Source: Gorsachius magnificus (Eukaryota; Chordata; Aves; Pelecaniformes; Ardeidae). Taken from it: a stretch of DNA of 64,000 nucleotides. The stretch lies in NCBI GenBank assembly GCA_034008185.1, contig CM067084.1, positions 67,862,612-67,926,611 of the forward strand, in the 5' to 3' direction. The first letter of the stretch is position 1, and each line of letters starts with the position of its first letter. This document shows, in pieces, positions 36,501 through 49,464 of the stretch. The notes under the pieces are model-generated. The model was not told the DNA's origin and ran no database searches. It saw only the letters and a program-made list of their open reading frames with translations. Position numbers and translations under genes: made by a program.

Positions 36501-38619
36501 ACTCACCCAATTCAATGGATGAAACTGCAGCAGAGGGGTTTGAGCCCAAATGCCCAGCTGCCTGAGCTCTACCACTGACCCTTCTCTAGGCCAGAGAAGC
36601 ATGTACCAAACAGGAGCAGCTGAGCTACACGCCGCCAGCGAAATCTGTCACAGCAAGAAATTTCACCAAAGACTTTTTATAGTCAGAGGAAAGAGAAATT
36701 GGGAGAAAGTGGCATTGTGCTGATAAAAGCACATGAAATATATAACAAAAAACAATTTGTTGAGAATGCAGGTAGATGAAAAGCATCCCCATTGACAGAA
36801 AGAGTTCTGTGGGCACATTTTACTTTTTGTCAGACCTCTCAATCTGTTTGATCAATAAAGAGCATGTTTTAAACCACTCCAATCCATTCTATACGCAACA
36901 TCTTAAAATAAATTCATCGGTGTTTTCCATAGACAACACACCACAATTCACTCTCCTGAGCCTAATCCGTCCACAAAATGCATTTTGTCAGACTATTCAA
37001 TCCTCTCACATTCCATCAAACCAAGCCATCTGCTCTTACGACAGAATGAATTCTGTATAACACGGTAAGCACTGTATGAAGAGAGGCATTTAATCTAACA
37101 TGTATGTTTAACGAAAGGGAACGCTTCTTATTTGGCAAGACATATCTTATATTCTTTATGAATTTTAAAATACCGCAGCAGTGTAAATGGATGGACGAAT
37201 TCTACGTACCTGGCGAATAGAACTGTTATTTACAAAATACTTCTAAAACCTTCTCTCTTTAGAAAATTCAGGAACAGGTGGGGGGATATTAACTACCTTC
37301 ATCCTTTCTAAACTTGAATGAAACTACTGAAAAATCGATCTGGTTTATACTCTTAAAAGGTTTATAGTGATTAAGTGTTACGGATGGAGCTGTGTAGAGT
37401 CAGCTACAGCGACAGCTATGGTACTATACCGAGAATTCCTTAACATATGCTTCTTGCATTCAGACTGGTTACTATTTGGTAATGAAAATCTTTCTATTCC
37501 CTCCCAACATACCAGAAACCAAACTCCATTCTTTTCAAAAAGAAAGAAAATGAAATATGACCTTAAAGACATACATTAACATTCCTGACATCTGGTCCAG
37601 TAGTCTGGTTTTGCTCTGTGCCAGGGTTATTTCATGGATTGCAATGAACACTGAAATTGTAACCGACATGTCATTTGTACTCTCCTTCTGCCATGTGAAT
37701 CGCTCTTACCAGAGCTTTTATACATGAAAAGTCTGGACAGGAGATATATGTACAAGTACAGCTCGGGTTAAAGGTTTCAGCAGTATGAGCTTGATCTGGC
37801 TGTATTAATTCACCATGACTGTCACAAGTTATCCTAAACAAGAGTACGTAAAATGTTTATCCTGACTCTGTGTGAATTACTTCATGGTAGACGTCACATT
37901 CTGCATTACCATGACTATTTCAAGTGTTATCATTTGGACTGAACATTTTTTGTAAAGTTTTTGTGAACCAGATGCTTATACTTGCTCAAAAATATAAAAG
38001 CAACTGGACTCCATTATAGCACCGAAGAGATGAAAGGACTGTAACCTTTACCAGAACAGAGGTTCAAATATGGGCTTGGAGGGGACTCACTAAAACCACT
38101 GTTTGGTGATAAAAACTTAACACCTCAGAAAGAAAAAGAAGACAAACAACTGGAATGCTGACAGGGAAGAAGCAGAAAATCAAGTCTGATCAGGTACTGG
38201 AAAATGACCTTGAGAAAAGCTGTGAGGGAATTTCTGAGCTGTGCAATACCAAAAAGGAGCTGGGAACTATGAAAAAAATAAAATTTCCTGTTAGAAATCT
38301 CCTGTAAAGGAAAGCAGATTTTCTACAGTCTTGATAAACAAGAATAATTCTGTTTCTCCTCTTACTCAACTACATGACATTGGACTTTAGTTAAAGTCCT
38401 TAAGATAAAAATGTGGTTGAGTTTTATTATTCCATTTTTCTTGAGAATACACCAAGAAATATTCCCCCTACCACCTGCAAACCCAGCTGCTTTAATCACT
38501 CTGATTCTAACTGCACATCTGCCAAAACCCAGCATGCTTTCCCCAGGTGTAGCCAAAAGTTTTTTCTAAAATATGATACGTAATAGTTTTTTACAGCAAA
38601 CAGAGAATCAGACTACAGT
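33526..38619. other. Unassigned AT-rich DNA
   Basis: About 5 kb contains no recognised gene or repeat. ORFs of up to 94 codons (36776-37060) have no motif. The stretch 35180-35480 is strongly AT-rich with many 'attaat/taatga' words. The stretch 36330-36620 is slightly more GC-rich. Confidence 0.5.
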
Positions 38620-38742
38620 TTTATATACATACACACACACATGTGTTTTCATATATAGAGAAATATAATTTATATATATATAATTTTATATATTATTATT
38701 ATATTAATAATTATATATATATCTAAACACATCTATATATTT
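38620..38742. repeat. AT-rich low-complexity tract with (AC)n and (AT)n
   Basis: An (ac)n patch near 38629-38642 runs into about 100 bases made almost only of A and T, with several (ta)n runs and partly self-complementary segments. It is a simple-sequence region likely to be length-variable and able to form hairpins. No gene relation is seen. Confidence 0.85.
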
Positions 38743-38859
38743 GCAGGAGAAACACCTGGCGTTATAACATTGTTCAACATCTAAAAACAAGTTTAATGAT
38801 ACAGGGCAAAATGTTGCCTAAATTTTAAGATGATAGAAAACCAATCAAATGACAGGTAA

Positions 38860-39062
38860 GGCACACATAGGCGCTTGAGGCACAACAGGGGCAGCGGAAT
38901 AGTTCTCTTGAGCGGCCGCAGGCAGCATGAGCCTGACACCGGCATCCAGGAGCGCAGGAGATGTGCAATGCTGTGATTACAGGCACTTGCTTCAGAAGCC
39001 CCATTTGTCTGCAGGACCCGGGCCTGAACTGAGCTCCATGCATCCCACGGAGCGCCATTCAC
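38860..39062. other. Short GC-rich pocket with CpGs
   Basis: About 200 bases stand out from the AT-rich surroundings. They contain several CpG dinucleotides, an 8-base gcggccgc palindrome near 38914 and a cccgggcc near 39017. Two overlapping minus-strand frames of 77 and 89 codons read through it without recognisable motifs, which is expected where stop codons are rare. It could be an old retrocopy, a weak CpG-bearing regulatory element or an unrecognised repeat. Its length is below usual CpG-island limits. Confidence 0.4.
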
Positions 39063-39406
39063 CTCTCTTTTGTGTGCATATGTTTCACACAGAAGTGCTG
39101 AAATAAAATGTTCAGTTCACCTGTCTGATACTTAACTCAAAAGAGGGTCAGAAATCTTAATTTAGGAAGTACTTTGAGAACCCTGGATGAAAGATGTGCT
39201 CTCTAATGAGTGCAGTGAACTACTTTTCCTCTACCATTTAGCAGAAATCTACATTAAAAAGCTCTTCACTGCACAAATGAGTTTGAATTGCTGACAAATT
39301 CACACAAATTAGTGCTTCATCAATTGTATTTGCCATGTTTCCAGCCTGCAGGATTTCGCATGCCAAAGTCCCACCAACATAAACACCGAAAGGAAGTGAG
39401 GATCAC

Positions 39407-39424
39407 AAAAAAAAAAAAAAAAAA
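39407..39424. repeat. Poly-A run, 18 A
   Basis: Eighteen consecutive A residues lie about 55 bases upstream of the G-rich tract. I see no SINE or retrocopy body next to it that would make it a poly-A tail. Confidence 0.9.
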
Positions 39425-39479
39425 GAGAGTTATCCAAGAGTCCTCAACAAAATATATCAAATAAAAACTACTTTTATTT

Positions 39480-39526
39480 GGGGGGGGGGGCTGGTGGTGG
39501 AGGGGGGGGGTGGAGGCAGGGGAGGG
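39480..39526 (+). repeat. G-rich tract, G-quadruplex motif
   Basis: The G runs are 11 G (39480-39490), 9 G (39502-39510), 4 G (39519-39522) and 3 G (39524-39526), with short linkers rich in GG. Four runs of three or more G within 47 bases satisfy the usual sequence rule for a G-quadruplex. The complementary C-rich strand could form an i-motif. Such tracts are error-prone in assembly. Confidence 0.85.
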
Positions 39527-41224
39527 AAATTAATGATATGTCCACTCTGGTCAAAAAATATCCCTGAAAGAGGTTTAAAAAAAAAATAAATTCCCAGTGT
39601 TCATAACTAAGTATCTGGCTCAGAAATGGGAGGTTCGTTATTTTAGCTGTATGCATCCAGTATGGTGGATTATTACTACGCAATATAACCAGGTTTCACA
39701 GAAATTTACAGTACAGCCCTTGCTAGTAGCTTTTTATGAATCATATCTTTTTTAATCTCAACTGCAGCACAACCTCCTCTCCAGTTCATAAATACATAAT
39801 CATTCTTTACATCTGTCTCCATTTACTTGAAGATACTCCACAAACATATTGGATCTGTGGTGTCGCTACTGGTTTGTAAGGTAACTTTTGAAACAAAATT
39901 CATCTGGAAGTCAGAAAACGAATCAGAGCCCCGTGCCTTGGCAGTCTTTAGTGAGCTATTGTTTAAGACATTCGGAGTCAAAGACCTCCGATTTTGTTAA
40001 AGCAAAAGAAGATTTGAACAGAAAGATTCCCAAACAAGGGCTGTATCTCAGATCTGACAGTGTCTTATGGGAGCGAATGTAACCTGTGCTCTGATACGCT
40101 TTTGACTCTGGTCAAAGGCAGAACTCCCACTGGCTTCAGGCTGTAAAATCTTGCTCTTTGCTGTCAGCAATGCAGTTCTGTTAAAAGAGGCACCTCAGCC
40201 ATAGCAAAGCAAGATTTATCCATGTGTAAAAGCAGTCTGATGTTGTCCAAAGAAAACACTGGTCTGCTATTTTTTGGGCTTTTTACTCAGAGCAGATATT
40301 GTTACTGCTGTGAAACAAACCCAGATATATTTTCACTAAATTTAAGCAGTGAAGTTATAAAACCAAGAGGTCTTCAACTTTGCTAACTATTCTAGCATGT
40401 GACCCTTGCATGAAAATTTAACAACAGAGTGTCTGAGCTTCTGAACTATTAGTGACACTTGTTTTCAATAGATTGCTTTTGACTTCAGAAGTTGAGTGAA
40501 GCAGGAACATGAGTCTCATGACTCCAAGGGGAATATTTTGACTCTTTTTACCACATACTTAGGATTCTTTTGTCCAATAAAAGGTTTCTTCTGCTTCAGT
40601 CAAAATTTTAGCCATGTAAAGCCAATGATCTCAAATGTAAAAAATTCCAGCCAGCATAAAACATTTATATGGTGACTAGAATAAAATGGAAGTTAAGATA
40701 CCAAATCTGGCCCTGTTCTGATACTCAATTTAATTCTTTCCTTTGTGTTGCATTTGAATTTAGGAAATTTATTAGCTTGTTAGTTTATTGTCACTCACTG
40801 AATAAAAAAAAAATATCTAATTTCATCACTTCAAAGACATCTGGTTCTGCAAAAAATTTAGTTCAGAAATACCAGAAAACACATACTTAACCTTGAAAGG
40901 ACATGAAGTATCATTTTGGAGGGTTGTCATATCCTGCAGAGATGTGGTGAGGTGTGTCTTTCATTGCTCTCTGCTTAGGGCTCCCCAGCACAGTGGTCAA
41001 CAGTGGTCAAACAATTATGGTATATATACTTTGAGGTAAGATGTTTCCAAGCTCTGCAGTATCAAAAATGTATTGGCATGTGGTTTGAAAACAAAGTATC
41101 ACACCCTTTCTACTGAACCTCCAAATGACTAGACTCAGTCATATTTTCACGCTTATCTTATTTCAAGAAACAGATAAACACTTCATTCAGTGAGAAGTTG
41201 CATCGGCTGAGGAGTCTGAAGGTG
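39527..41224. other. Unassigned AT-rich DNA
   Basis: No gene or named repeat is recognised. A 10-bp tandem copy (cagtggtcaa twice) lies near 40990-41010. ORFs are under 75 codons and unremarkable. Confidence 0.5.
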
Positions 41225-41375
41225 ATCAACTCACAAAGCCTCACAATAATAACAACCACCTGAGAAGTGAATAGAACTCACATACGTGTACTGAATTAGA
41301 AAAAGAGTAGATTTTAACTTCAATCTGTAGCTTCCTATTGGATGTTCTAACCACTGGGCTATGAAAAAATACATT
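41225..41375 (-). repeat. Possible old tRNA-like interspersed repeat
   Basis: The plus-strand phrase ttctaaccactgggctatga is the antisense of 'tcatagcccagtggttagaa', which closely matches the head of a common old sauropsid tRNA-like repeat. About 90 bases away, acctgagaagtgaatagaac fits the inverted 'cacttctcaggt' part of the same repeat type. The rest is decayed. A related plus-strand piece may lie at 27190-27345. Confidence 0.4.
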
Positions 41376-41861
41376 AAAACAAAATTATACAAGATAGTTC
41401 CCCTCATATTTGCAAATAAATCCAAATCATCTATCACTAGGACATAAAATTGGCACATAAAACATTCAACAAGATATTTTGCACAGATTTACATATGACA
41501 TTACTTGACAACATAATTCTCAAACAACGGTGTTGGTGGGTTTTTTCAGCTGCTGATGGCTTTAGGTGGGTATTTTTTTCTGTTGTCATTTCTTTCCTCT
41601 TGAACATTGTTTATAATTAGAGCTGGCAATAAATTGCAAAGGATGGATGCAAAATATTTGTTCCAAATATTAACTGAGTTTCTTTGCAAGTGGTCATTTT
41701 CCTTCTCAAGGCACTGTCTGCAAATACACATGGGAACATTTTTCATAATATAACCATTGTTTAGTTTCTGTGCAGATATAGTTAATAAACAAATATGAAA
41801 GTTTTCTTTCCCACCCAGAACTCCACTAGCCTCTACTTCTTAAATAGTGCTTAGCTGAGAT
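41376..41861. other. Unassigned AT-rich DNA
   Basis: Nothing is recognised in this stretch before the CR1 3' end begins. Confidence 0.5.
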
Positions 41862-43450
41862 TATAGAATCATAGAATCATTAAGGTTTGAAAAGACCTCC
41901 AAGATCATCAAGCCCGACTGTCAACCCAACAATACCATGCCTACTAAACCATGTCCTGAAGTGCCATGTCTACACGTTTTTTGAACACCTCCAGGGATGG
42001 TGACTCCACCACCTCTCTGGGCAGCCTGTTCCAGTGTTACACCACTCATCCAGTAAAGAAACTTTTCCTAATATCTAATAAAAACCTCCCCTGATGCAAC
42101 TTGAGGCCATTTCCTCTTGTTCTGATTTGTTACGTGGGAGAAGAGACCACCACACACCTCACCGCAATCTCCTTTCACATAGCTGTAGAGAGTGATAAGG
42201 TCTCCCCTGAGCTTCCTCTTCTCCAGACTAAACAAACCCAGTTTCCTCAGCCACTCCTCATCAAACTTGTTGCCCTTCTCTGGACATGCTCCAGCACCTC
42301 AAAGTACTTCTTGAACTAGGGGCCCCAAAACTGAACACAGTATTCCAGGTGAAGCCTCACCAATGCAGAGTACAGGGGCACGATCACTTCGCTACTTTGC
42401 TGGCCATACTATTCCTGATACAAGCCAGGATGCCATTGGCCTTCTTGGCCACCTGGGCACACTGCTGGCTCATACTCAGCCGGCTGTCAACCAGCACCCC
42501 CAGGACCTTTTCTGCCAGGCAGCTCTCCAGCCACTCTTCCCCACATGTGTAGCATTGCATGGGGGTGTTGCGACCCAAGTGCAGGACCCGGCACTTGGCC
42601 TTGTTGAACCTCATACAGTTGGCCTCAGCCCATCGACCCAGCCTATCCAGCTCCCTCTGCAGAGCCCTCCTCCCCTTGAGGAGATTGACACTCCTACCCA
42701 ATTTGGTGTCATCTGCAAACTTACTGAGGGTACACTTGATCCCCTCATCCAGATCATTGATAAAGATATTAAACAAGACTGGCCCTGCTGGGGAACACTG
42801 CTTGTGACCAGCTGCCAACTGGATTTAACTCCATTCAACACACCTCTCTGGCCTCAGCCATCCAGCCAGCTTTTCACCCAGCAAAGAGTACACCTGTCTA
42901 AGCCATGAGCAGTCAGCTTCTCTAGGAGAATGCTGTGGGACACAGCAGCAAAGGCTTTATTAAAGTCCAGGCAGGTAACATCCACAGCCTTTCCCCTATC
43001 CACTAAGTTGGTCATCTGGTCATAGAAGGAGGTCAGGTTGGTCAGGTAAGACCTGCCTTTCATGAACCCATGCTGGCTGGGCCTGTTCCCCTCGTTGTCC
43101 TGCAGATGCCTGGTGAGCACACTCAAGATGAAATGCTCCATAACCTTCCCTGGTACCAAGGTCACTCTGAGAGGCCTGTAGGTTCCCCAGATCCTCCTTC
43201 CAGACCAGCTCCCTCAGTACTTTCAGGTGGATCCCATCCAGCCCCATAGATTTGTGAGTGCCCAGGTGGTGCAGAAGGTCATTAACTGCTTCCTCCTGTG
43301 GACTATGGGGGGTTTATTCTGCTCTCCATCCCTGTCATCCAGCTCAGGGGACTGAGTTCCTGATTCTTAAAGACTGAGGCAAAGAAGGCATTAAGTACCT
43401 CAGCCTTTTCCTCATCCTTGGTGGCAACGTTCCCCCCCTGCATCCAATAA
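41862..43450 (-). mobile_element. CR1 LINE, 5'-truncated, about 1.6 kb
   Basis: This minus-strand CR1 has its 3' end on the left, marked by two copies of the 8-bp tail unit (plus strand atagaatcatagaatcat). Moving right come the 3' UTR, the ORF2 C-terminal part, and then the reverse transcriptase. Minus frame 42384-42818 contains [15 protein letters not shown] and the catalytic FADD (about 42708-42719). Minus frame 42854-43165 contains QHGFMKGRSYLTNL and LDFNKAFAAVSHSILLEKL, the RT motif A region with its first Asp kept. Minus frame 43303-43617 begins the linker (DEEKAEVLNAFFASVF). The frame is broken between these blocks, including a small deletion in the 'PQGSVLGP' region near 42815. The endonuclease and ORF1 are absent, as usual for 5'-truncated CR1. 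The copy is dead. The long plus-strand ORF at 42363-42908 is only its antisense shadow. Confidence 0.95.
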
Positions 43451-46400
43451 TATATTACTACTATAGGCAGTATTAAACAATGCATAGATGCAATGGAGAG
43501 CGTGATCCTTTCCCACAGGTAACATGAGGCACAATAAAGTAGGTGGTTGCTTTGAACAGCAAGAGCAACAGGAGCAGCAACAGAAATAGCTGGTACCCTA
43601 CCAGCACTATAAAGCATGCCATGGAGAGGAACAGCCCTTGATCTATCCCAAATGCCTGAGCTGTTTCAAGCTGCATTAGTGACAGCTGATGAGTAAACAG
43701 GTAAGAGGACTACACTCAGCCTTTCAGGCTGACTAATGTGTTGCCTAAATATATAGAAGGAAGTGAAAAGTTCTGTAGAGGCTTGAGATATTTGTATAAA
43801 ATGGCTTCCTGTCAGAAAGTCTTATTTTTAATCAAAAAGAGTCACCTCTCCAGAACTTTACACTAAAACTCAATCATTTCATGAAGAACATAATTCAAAA
43901 TCGTAAGTATTACTGAGTCAAAGTGAGCCTATATAAATGTTTCACTTTCTTAAAAAGACAGAAGAAAAAGAATACCAAATGTTAATAACACTCATGAACT
44001 AGCTGAAGAGACACAGAAAGTAAAAGTTAGCTGTCAGACGGTTACTTCAGGGCTGTAGCACTTCCATTGTGCAAAATATAAAGGGAAATTACCAAACCTT
44101 TCTAAAAAAACTAGTGGGAATAACTCTTTGAGATTGAAGGGTCAGTACATAACTGGCAATTACAGGAAGATAGTGAAGATTAAATAGTTTTGTGATACAA
44201 GATTCTGCTAGGTTGTATTTCTGAATTTATCCACAGAAACTTGTGTGTAAGTAATTTTTCCCTTTTGTAAGTTATTAATATATTTAATAAAAAGCAATTC
44301 TGAAAGGCTCTCCTCCCCAACTCAATTATTTTAGAGTACCAAAATATAGAATTTAGCACACTGTATCAAATGTATCAAATTTATTTCAGCTCGTCATCTT
44401 ATTTTCTAATAAGGTTGTGGATGATACAGTTTACACAAAAATTAGGGCTTTTAAACTGTTTATCTACCTCATTTGAACATACAGAGAATTTTCCAAATAT
44501 GAACTGTACTTCATTATAATTTATTACATATATTGCAGAAGTACTTAATAGTCTTCCTGTTAAACCAATCCATGCAAGACATGTTTGAGACAATAAAATT
44601 GTCCTCTTCTTCAGGAGTTTAATATATGGAAACATGTTGGACGCGTGAAACCTCTTATTCCTGCTAAGAGAACATTAACAGGGAAGAAAATTTACATTAT
44701 ATCAATTAATATATATATTTGTAGATTGTATTTATGTTAAAATGGTCCTCTAACACTGAAAAAAAAAAAATCATAGCACTATTCTGTAACCCATACATTT
44801 TTCTTCTAAATTCCTCTGTTCTGAGACTGCAAGATGAATCTGGGTCAAATTGCACCACCATTATTGTCACCTTTTTCCAAGATAGTAGGAGTGTGAAATT
44901 AAAAAGGCTAACACCATTTTATTCACAAACACTCTGGAAAGTTCTTGAGATAAATTCACTATTCCTGTAACCTGGTACAACCAGTTTTAAGTTAAACAAT
45001 TTTAAGTCAATTACCTTGAAGTAGGATAAGCCAGAGCCAGATTTGAACCTTCACTTCCCCCTATCTTGAATATTTAATTGTTGATCTTGCCTTCACAAGT
45101 ACAGTAGTGTCTAGCAACTCATGTATGTTTGATACCGTAAAGATAGCAATAGCCATGTTACTAATAACAATCACTCCCTTTTCTCCCAGCCTACAGGAGA
45201 CGTAGTTTGTTTAAACTATATGGGTCTGTTCAGTTTTTGTTTCTCTGTGCATGGAAGAGAGAATTGCTGTGTGTGAAAAGTGATTACTGAGGGAATTAAT
45301 TGGAAGACATGGTACATAGTTAGCTCTCAAATATTTAAGCCAGTAGTGAATCATTTACATTGCATGGGTCAGGAAGATCCATTGACTAATGCAGATTCTG
45401 GTGAAAGCATAAGCCTAAAGCTCCTCACACCAATCTGGCCACAACATTTTCCACAGAATTAATCAGAAAACTGAAAAACAAACCTATGGTGGAATTAATA
45501 GTTTTTCTCAGAAACTGCTTATGAATTAATAGAAAGTATTTTTCAGAATATTCTGAAATATTGTGCGAAACTTCCTCCAAAAGTAAACCACCTCTGTAGG
45601 AATTAGTGAGACCTGTCTTCAGGAGCAGGTGTCTAGCACAGATCATCTCTTAAATAAATTGAAGATCAAGTTAGGAATTCATATTACGGCTCTTAAAAAA
45701 TTGTTCCCTTGTTTTTATGGCATATTTATAAAAACAGAAACTGTACATTTATTATCCATAAACTGACAGTTGCTCTTACACCTCCCAGTATGCTTAGACA
45801 ATGCAGATACTGTGATAACACTTTTACACAGTAGAAAGGAAGTGAATAATTACAACCTATCAGGCAGAATATAAGCATTCCAGTATCAGCTGCCAGAAAG
45901 TGGGACTGAACATTCATGTGATTAAGAGTAAACTGGATTAGACATTTTTCAAAAAAGAGAGACAATTTTTCCACCTGGAACTTTATAGCTTATATATTAA
46001 TACACATGTACGTACAAAGGAAAAAAAGTTAAAAGAAGTCATAGAAGAAATAACTGTGGGAAGGCATGGGACAAGAGTCCAGACACAGATGGTTACAGTT
46101 TGTATTTATTCTCGAGGAAATATCACAAGGCAGCCCATCTGATGCTGAGGAAATAATGCATTTGGAAGCTAGCATATACTGTGTTTCAAAAGATCATCCC
46201 TCCTGTCAGAAACAGAAATGTTCTACATAGGAAGCATGGAGGCTGTGAGTTGTGTGCAACCTCTGCGACCTTGGCAGCTCTACTCCCTTCCTTTTGCTGA
46301 AGTGCCAGGCAAAGACAACGGTAGCCATTTTGGCTGTGGACAGGCAGATGCAACCAGGACTTCCAGTGCTAAAGAGGGTAAAATTCCCTTCTGCGCAGTT

Positions 46401-49400
46401 CCAGCTATTTAATCTTCTTCATAGCCTTATCATTGGCGTCTTTTTGGTTTTGTACCAAGTTCAGTCACTTGGTCTCTACTGTCAGACTGATGCCACGACA
46501 GTGATGTACTGAGGTTGTTATCTGAACCGCCGCAGCACCGAGGAACTGTAGTCAGGGGACTCGCCCCCTTTGCCACCGTACCCTCACCGCAGGGAGGACA
46601 ATTCCTGCTCCAGTTTATGACCTCTTTTTGTTTTCTCTCCTTCAAACAGTTCACCTCTGCACCAAAGCTACACGTCACTCCTCAGTTCTTTTTTCTTCTT
46701 TACTTTTGCTTGTTTCCAAACTGAGACTTCTTCCTCTGAATCTTTCTTCACACTTTTATTTCAGCTGATGTAATGCTTATATTACTAACCAAATGCAGAA
46801 AGCAACTATAAAAATCTTGAAAACATTGGAACTCTTTAATCTTTAAAAGTTTTTTTTCTTCAATAAAAATTAATAAATATTTTCCTGGTTTTTGATTAAA
46901 TAGTATCACTTACCACCTTTCTTCCTTTCTTTTAAAAATTAGAAAGAATATTTTTTAAATTAAGATTGAGGAAATATTTGTATGCACAAAGCCACTATTT
47001 TTAGCTCTATAGCACATGTGGTTGGTACAATAACTGATTTACTCTATTATGTTTATTTTGTACACTTTTAGAGATGAGCATATTGCCTTTCTATCCATTG
47101 TAAGTAGACAGTATCTCTTCTGAAGAAAATTAGACTACGCACAGACTAACCCACAGAATTTATTTCTACATGAAATACTTCAGAAGCACAGAGAAATTTT
47201 CCTGGAGAAAACCCCCACCAAACAACAAAAAAACCCAATCAACCAAAAAACCATCCACCACAAGAAGTAAGCAGTGTTATTTTAGATGTGCATAATTTAG
47301 TCCTGGTCAGTAATCCAAGGTACAGCAGAACATAATTTCAGTAAGCAAATGAAAGGTACAGTTAAAATCCATACTTCCTTTGTCTTCGTGTTTGTAAAAT
47401 CAACCCAGAAGTGATTTTTTGCAAGTTTTCAGTACATACAATAGCTAAAGAACCTTATCACAGTTGTAAAATACATAATACTAGCAATGTTCCAAGGAAA
47501 ATATTAGGCTTTCTGATCACTTAACATATGATAATAAGGGTACATTTTGGAACATGCCACTCTTATCTTGTGTATTTTAATAATGCCTTCCTCAACTGTG
47601 CAGCTTGTTAAAACTCCTCAACACTCTATCACAAAAGTTAGCAAAAAGCAGCAGTCTATTTTTGCCACAAAAATGGCCAAAAAAAAATTAACATAGAAAA
47701 TTTCAAGGGAAATTGCACATAAAAATAATTCCAAAAAATCTTAAAGTGGCTTTGTACTGAACAAAGCCCACATTTATTCTGAGACACTAAACACACAGTC
47801 AAAGGTCGTCTTGAAGTATTAATGTAAGAAAGCTCCTTGGATCTGGTCCAAAACATTTTTGCAAGTGACAGTGTATTCAGGAATTTGAGTTTTGTGGATC
47901 TTAGAATGAAGAATAAGTTTGAAATATTTAGTACCATACACTACCTTTCCAAAATGACATGTAGATAGGTAGACCTCAGATAGCTAGAGGTTGATGGCTC
48001 TGTTAACAGCATGGCAATAAAAAGCATGCCTTTTATTTTAGGAGTCGAGGGCTTTGCATTAACATCTATAAATCTTCAGTTCAGTGCTGTCATAATATCA
48101 CTCAAATTTTATGCATATGTGCTTTTTATACACATCATCTACCTGTCTAAATGTGTAATGGATGGTTAGTTTATGATAAAGAGCATCTTCTTCAAAGTAA
48201 CAACACAAAACTAGTTGCAGCATTTCAAAAGTCTACTATTGCTCTAGCTGGAGAAATAGTACCTGACCTCATGATGGTCGCATTGAAAAATTGCAGCCCT
48301 CTGTATTGAAACTTCAGACTTGTCCCTCAGTTCACTATGTATGTGTTTAAGAACCAGCATATACTCAGGAGCTTTGCTGGGTCAAGGACCAAGCGCTCAG
48401 TATCATGAAGCACCAAGCACCAGGCTACACTATGAGATCACTTGCAGCAGCCCCATTACTCCTCCCTGACTGCAGAGTGAGTCCTTGTGACAAGAATTGT
48501 TTCCCATTAACAGTTTCTGATGTTTACAGTCACATCTCTCTGTCTGTCTTTGTTTATTTTGCTAATGGAGTTTATTTGGTTTAGGAAGTTCTAAAAGCTA
48601 TTCTCAAATAACTGAAGCTTGCTGATCTCTTTCCAGACATGATACCATAAATTTTATGTTTTCTTCTTTTGATTGTGAGGATGAATTTAATATTTTAAAT
48701 CAATACTTTAGGACTATCTGCAAACTAGATGCCTTATCCAAACTCTGCTTAATCCTTCTAAGGAGCATATACCCTTCTTTTTCAATAGCAACAAGATCAT
48801 TGGGTTCAAAGCTGTAATAATGAAAGGCATAATAGCTTGGTTTATTCAGCTTGATAATCCTCTAAGGCAGTGCTGACTGAAAGTTGAGTAAACATTGGGT
48901 TTATGATATTGGTAAACTCTCAGGAGATTAAAAATTGGGGATAAAATCTTGCTAAAATTAATAAGATATTAATATGCAATAAAATTAAGCAAATACTTTT
49001 TAAAATCCTTCAAAATAAAATTAGACTTCTGACTTATATTATTAAATCCTTAAATATAGGAAAATACAGAGATGACACAAATGGGCAGTTCTGTTTCCTA
49101 GATTCACTAATTACGTAGTTAAAGATAGTCTTGAAAGCCTCACTCGTAGTCTCAAGATATGACTGTGCTATGCGGTAATGGTGTATCACTGCAAGATGCG
49201 AACATTCAGAGCTCTTAGAAAACTGCTTATCCATAATGATTATGCAGCATCTAGGGTACTGCAGTATAAATTATTGGGTTCAATCATTTGAACTATAGCA
49301 CAGCTTTAAGTAATCGTTTTATACATAGCTGTGTCACACCAGCTGAGCCTAACTGCCTTCAGTCACCACTTTTAACATTAGCAATTAAGCCATCTTAAGG

Positions 49401-49464
49401 AAGCTATGACATTCAGAAAATAAACTTTATCTGAACCCTCTGTGGATCCCAGAAAAAGAGCCAT
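43451..49464. other. Unassigned AT-rich DNA
   Basis: About 6 kb contains no recognised gene or repeat. A small patch at 46500-46610 is richer in G+C with a few CpGs. ORFs of up to 94 codons lack motifs. It is probably intronic or intergenic spacer. Confidence 0.5.

Noticed and set aside
42363..42908. Longest ORF in the window (181 codons, plus strand)
   Set aside because: It is the antisense of CR1 ORF2. The minus strand carries the real RT motifs ([15 protein letters not shown]) at the same place.
46500..46610. CpG-bearing GC-rich patch as a promoter island
   Set aside because: It is too short, with few CpGs and no adjacent exon or start-site evidence.
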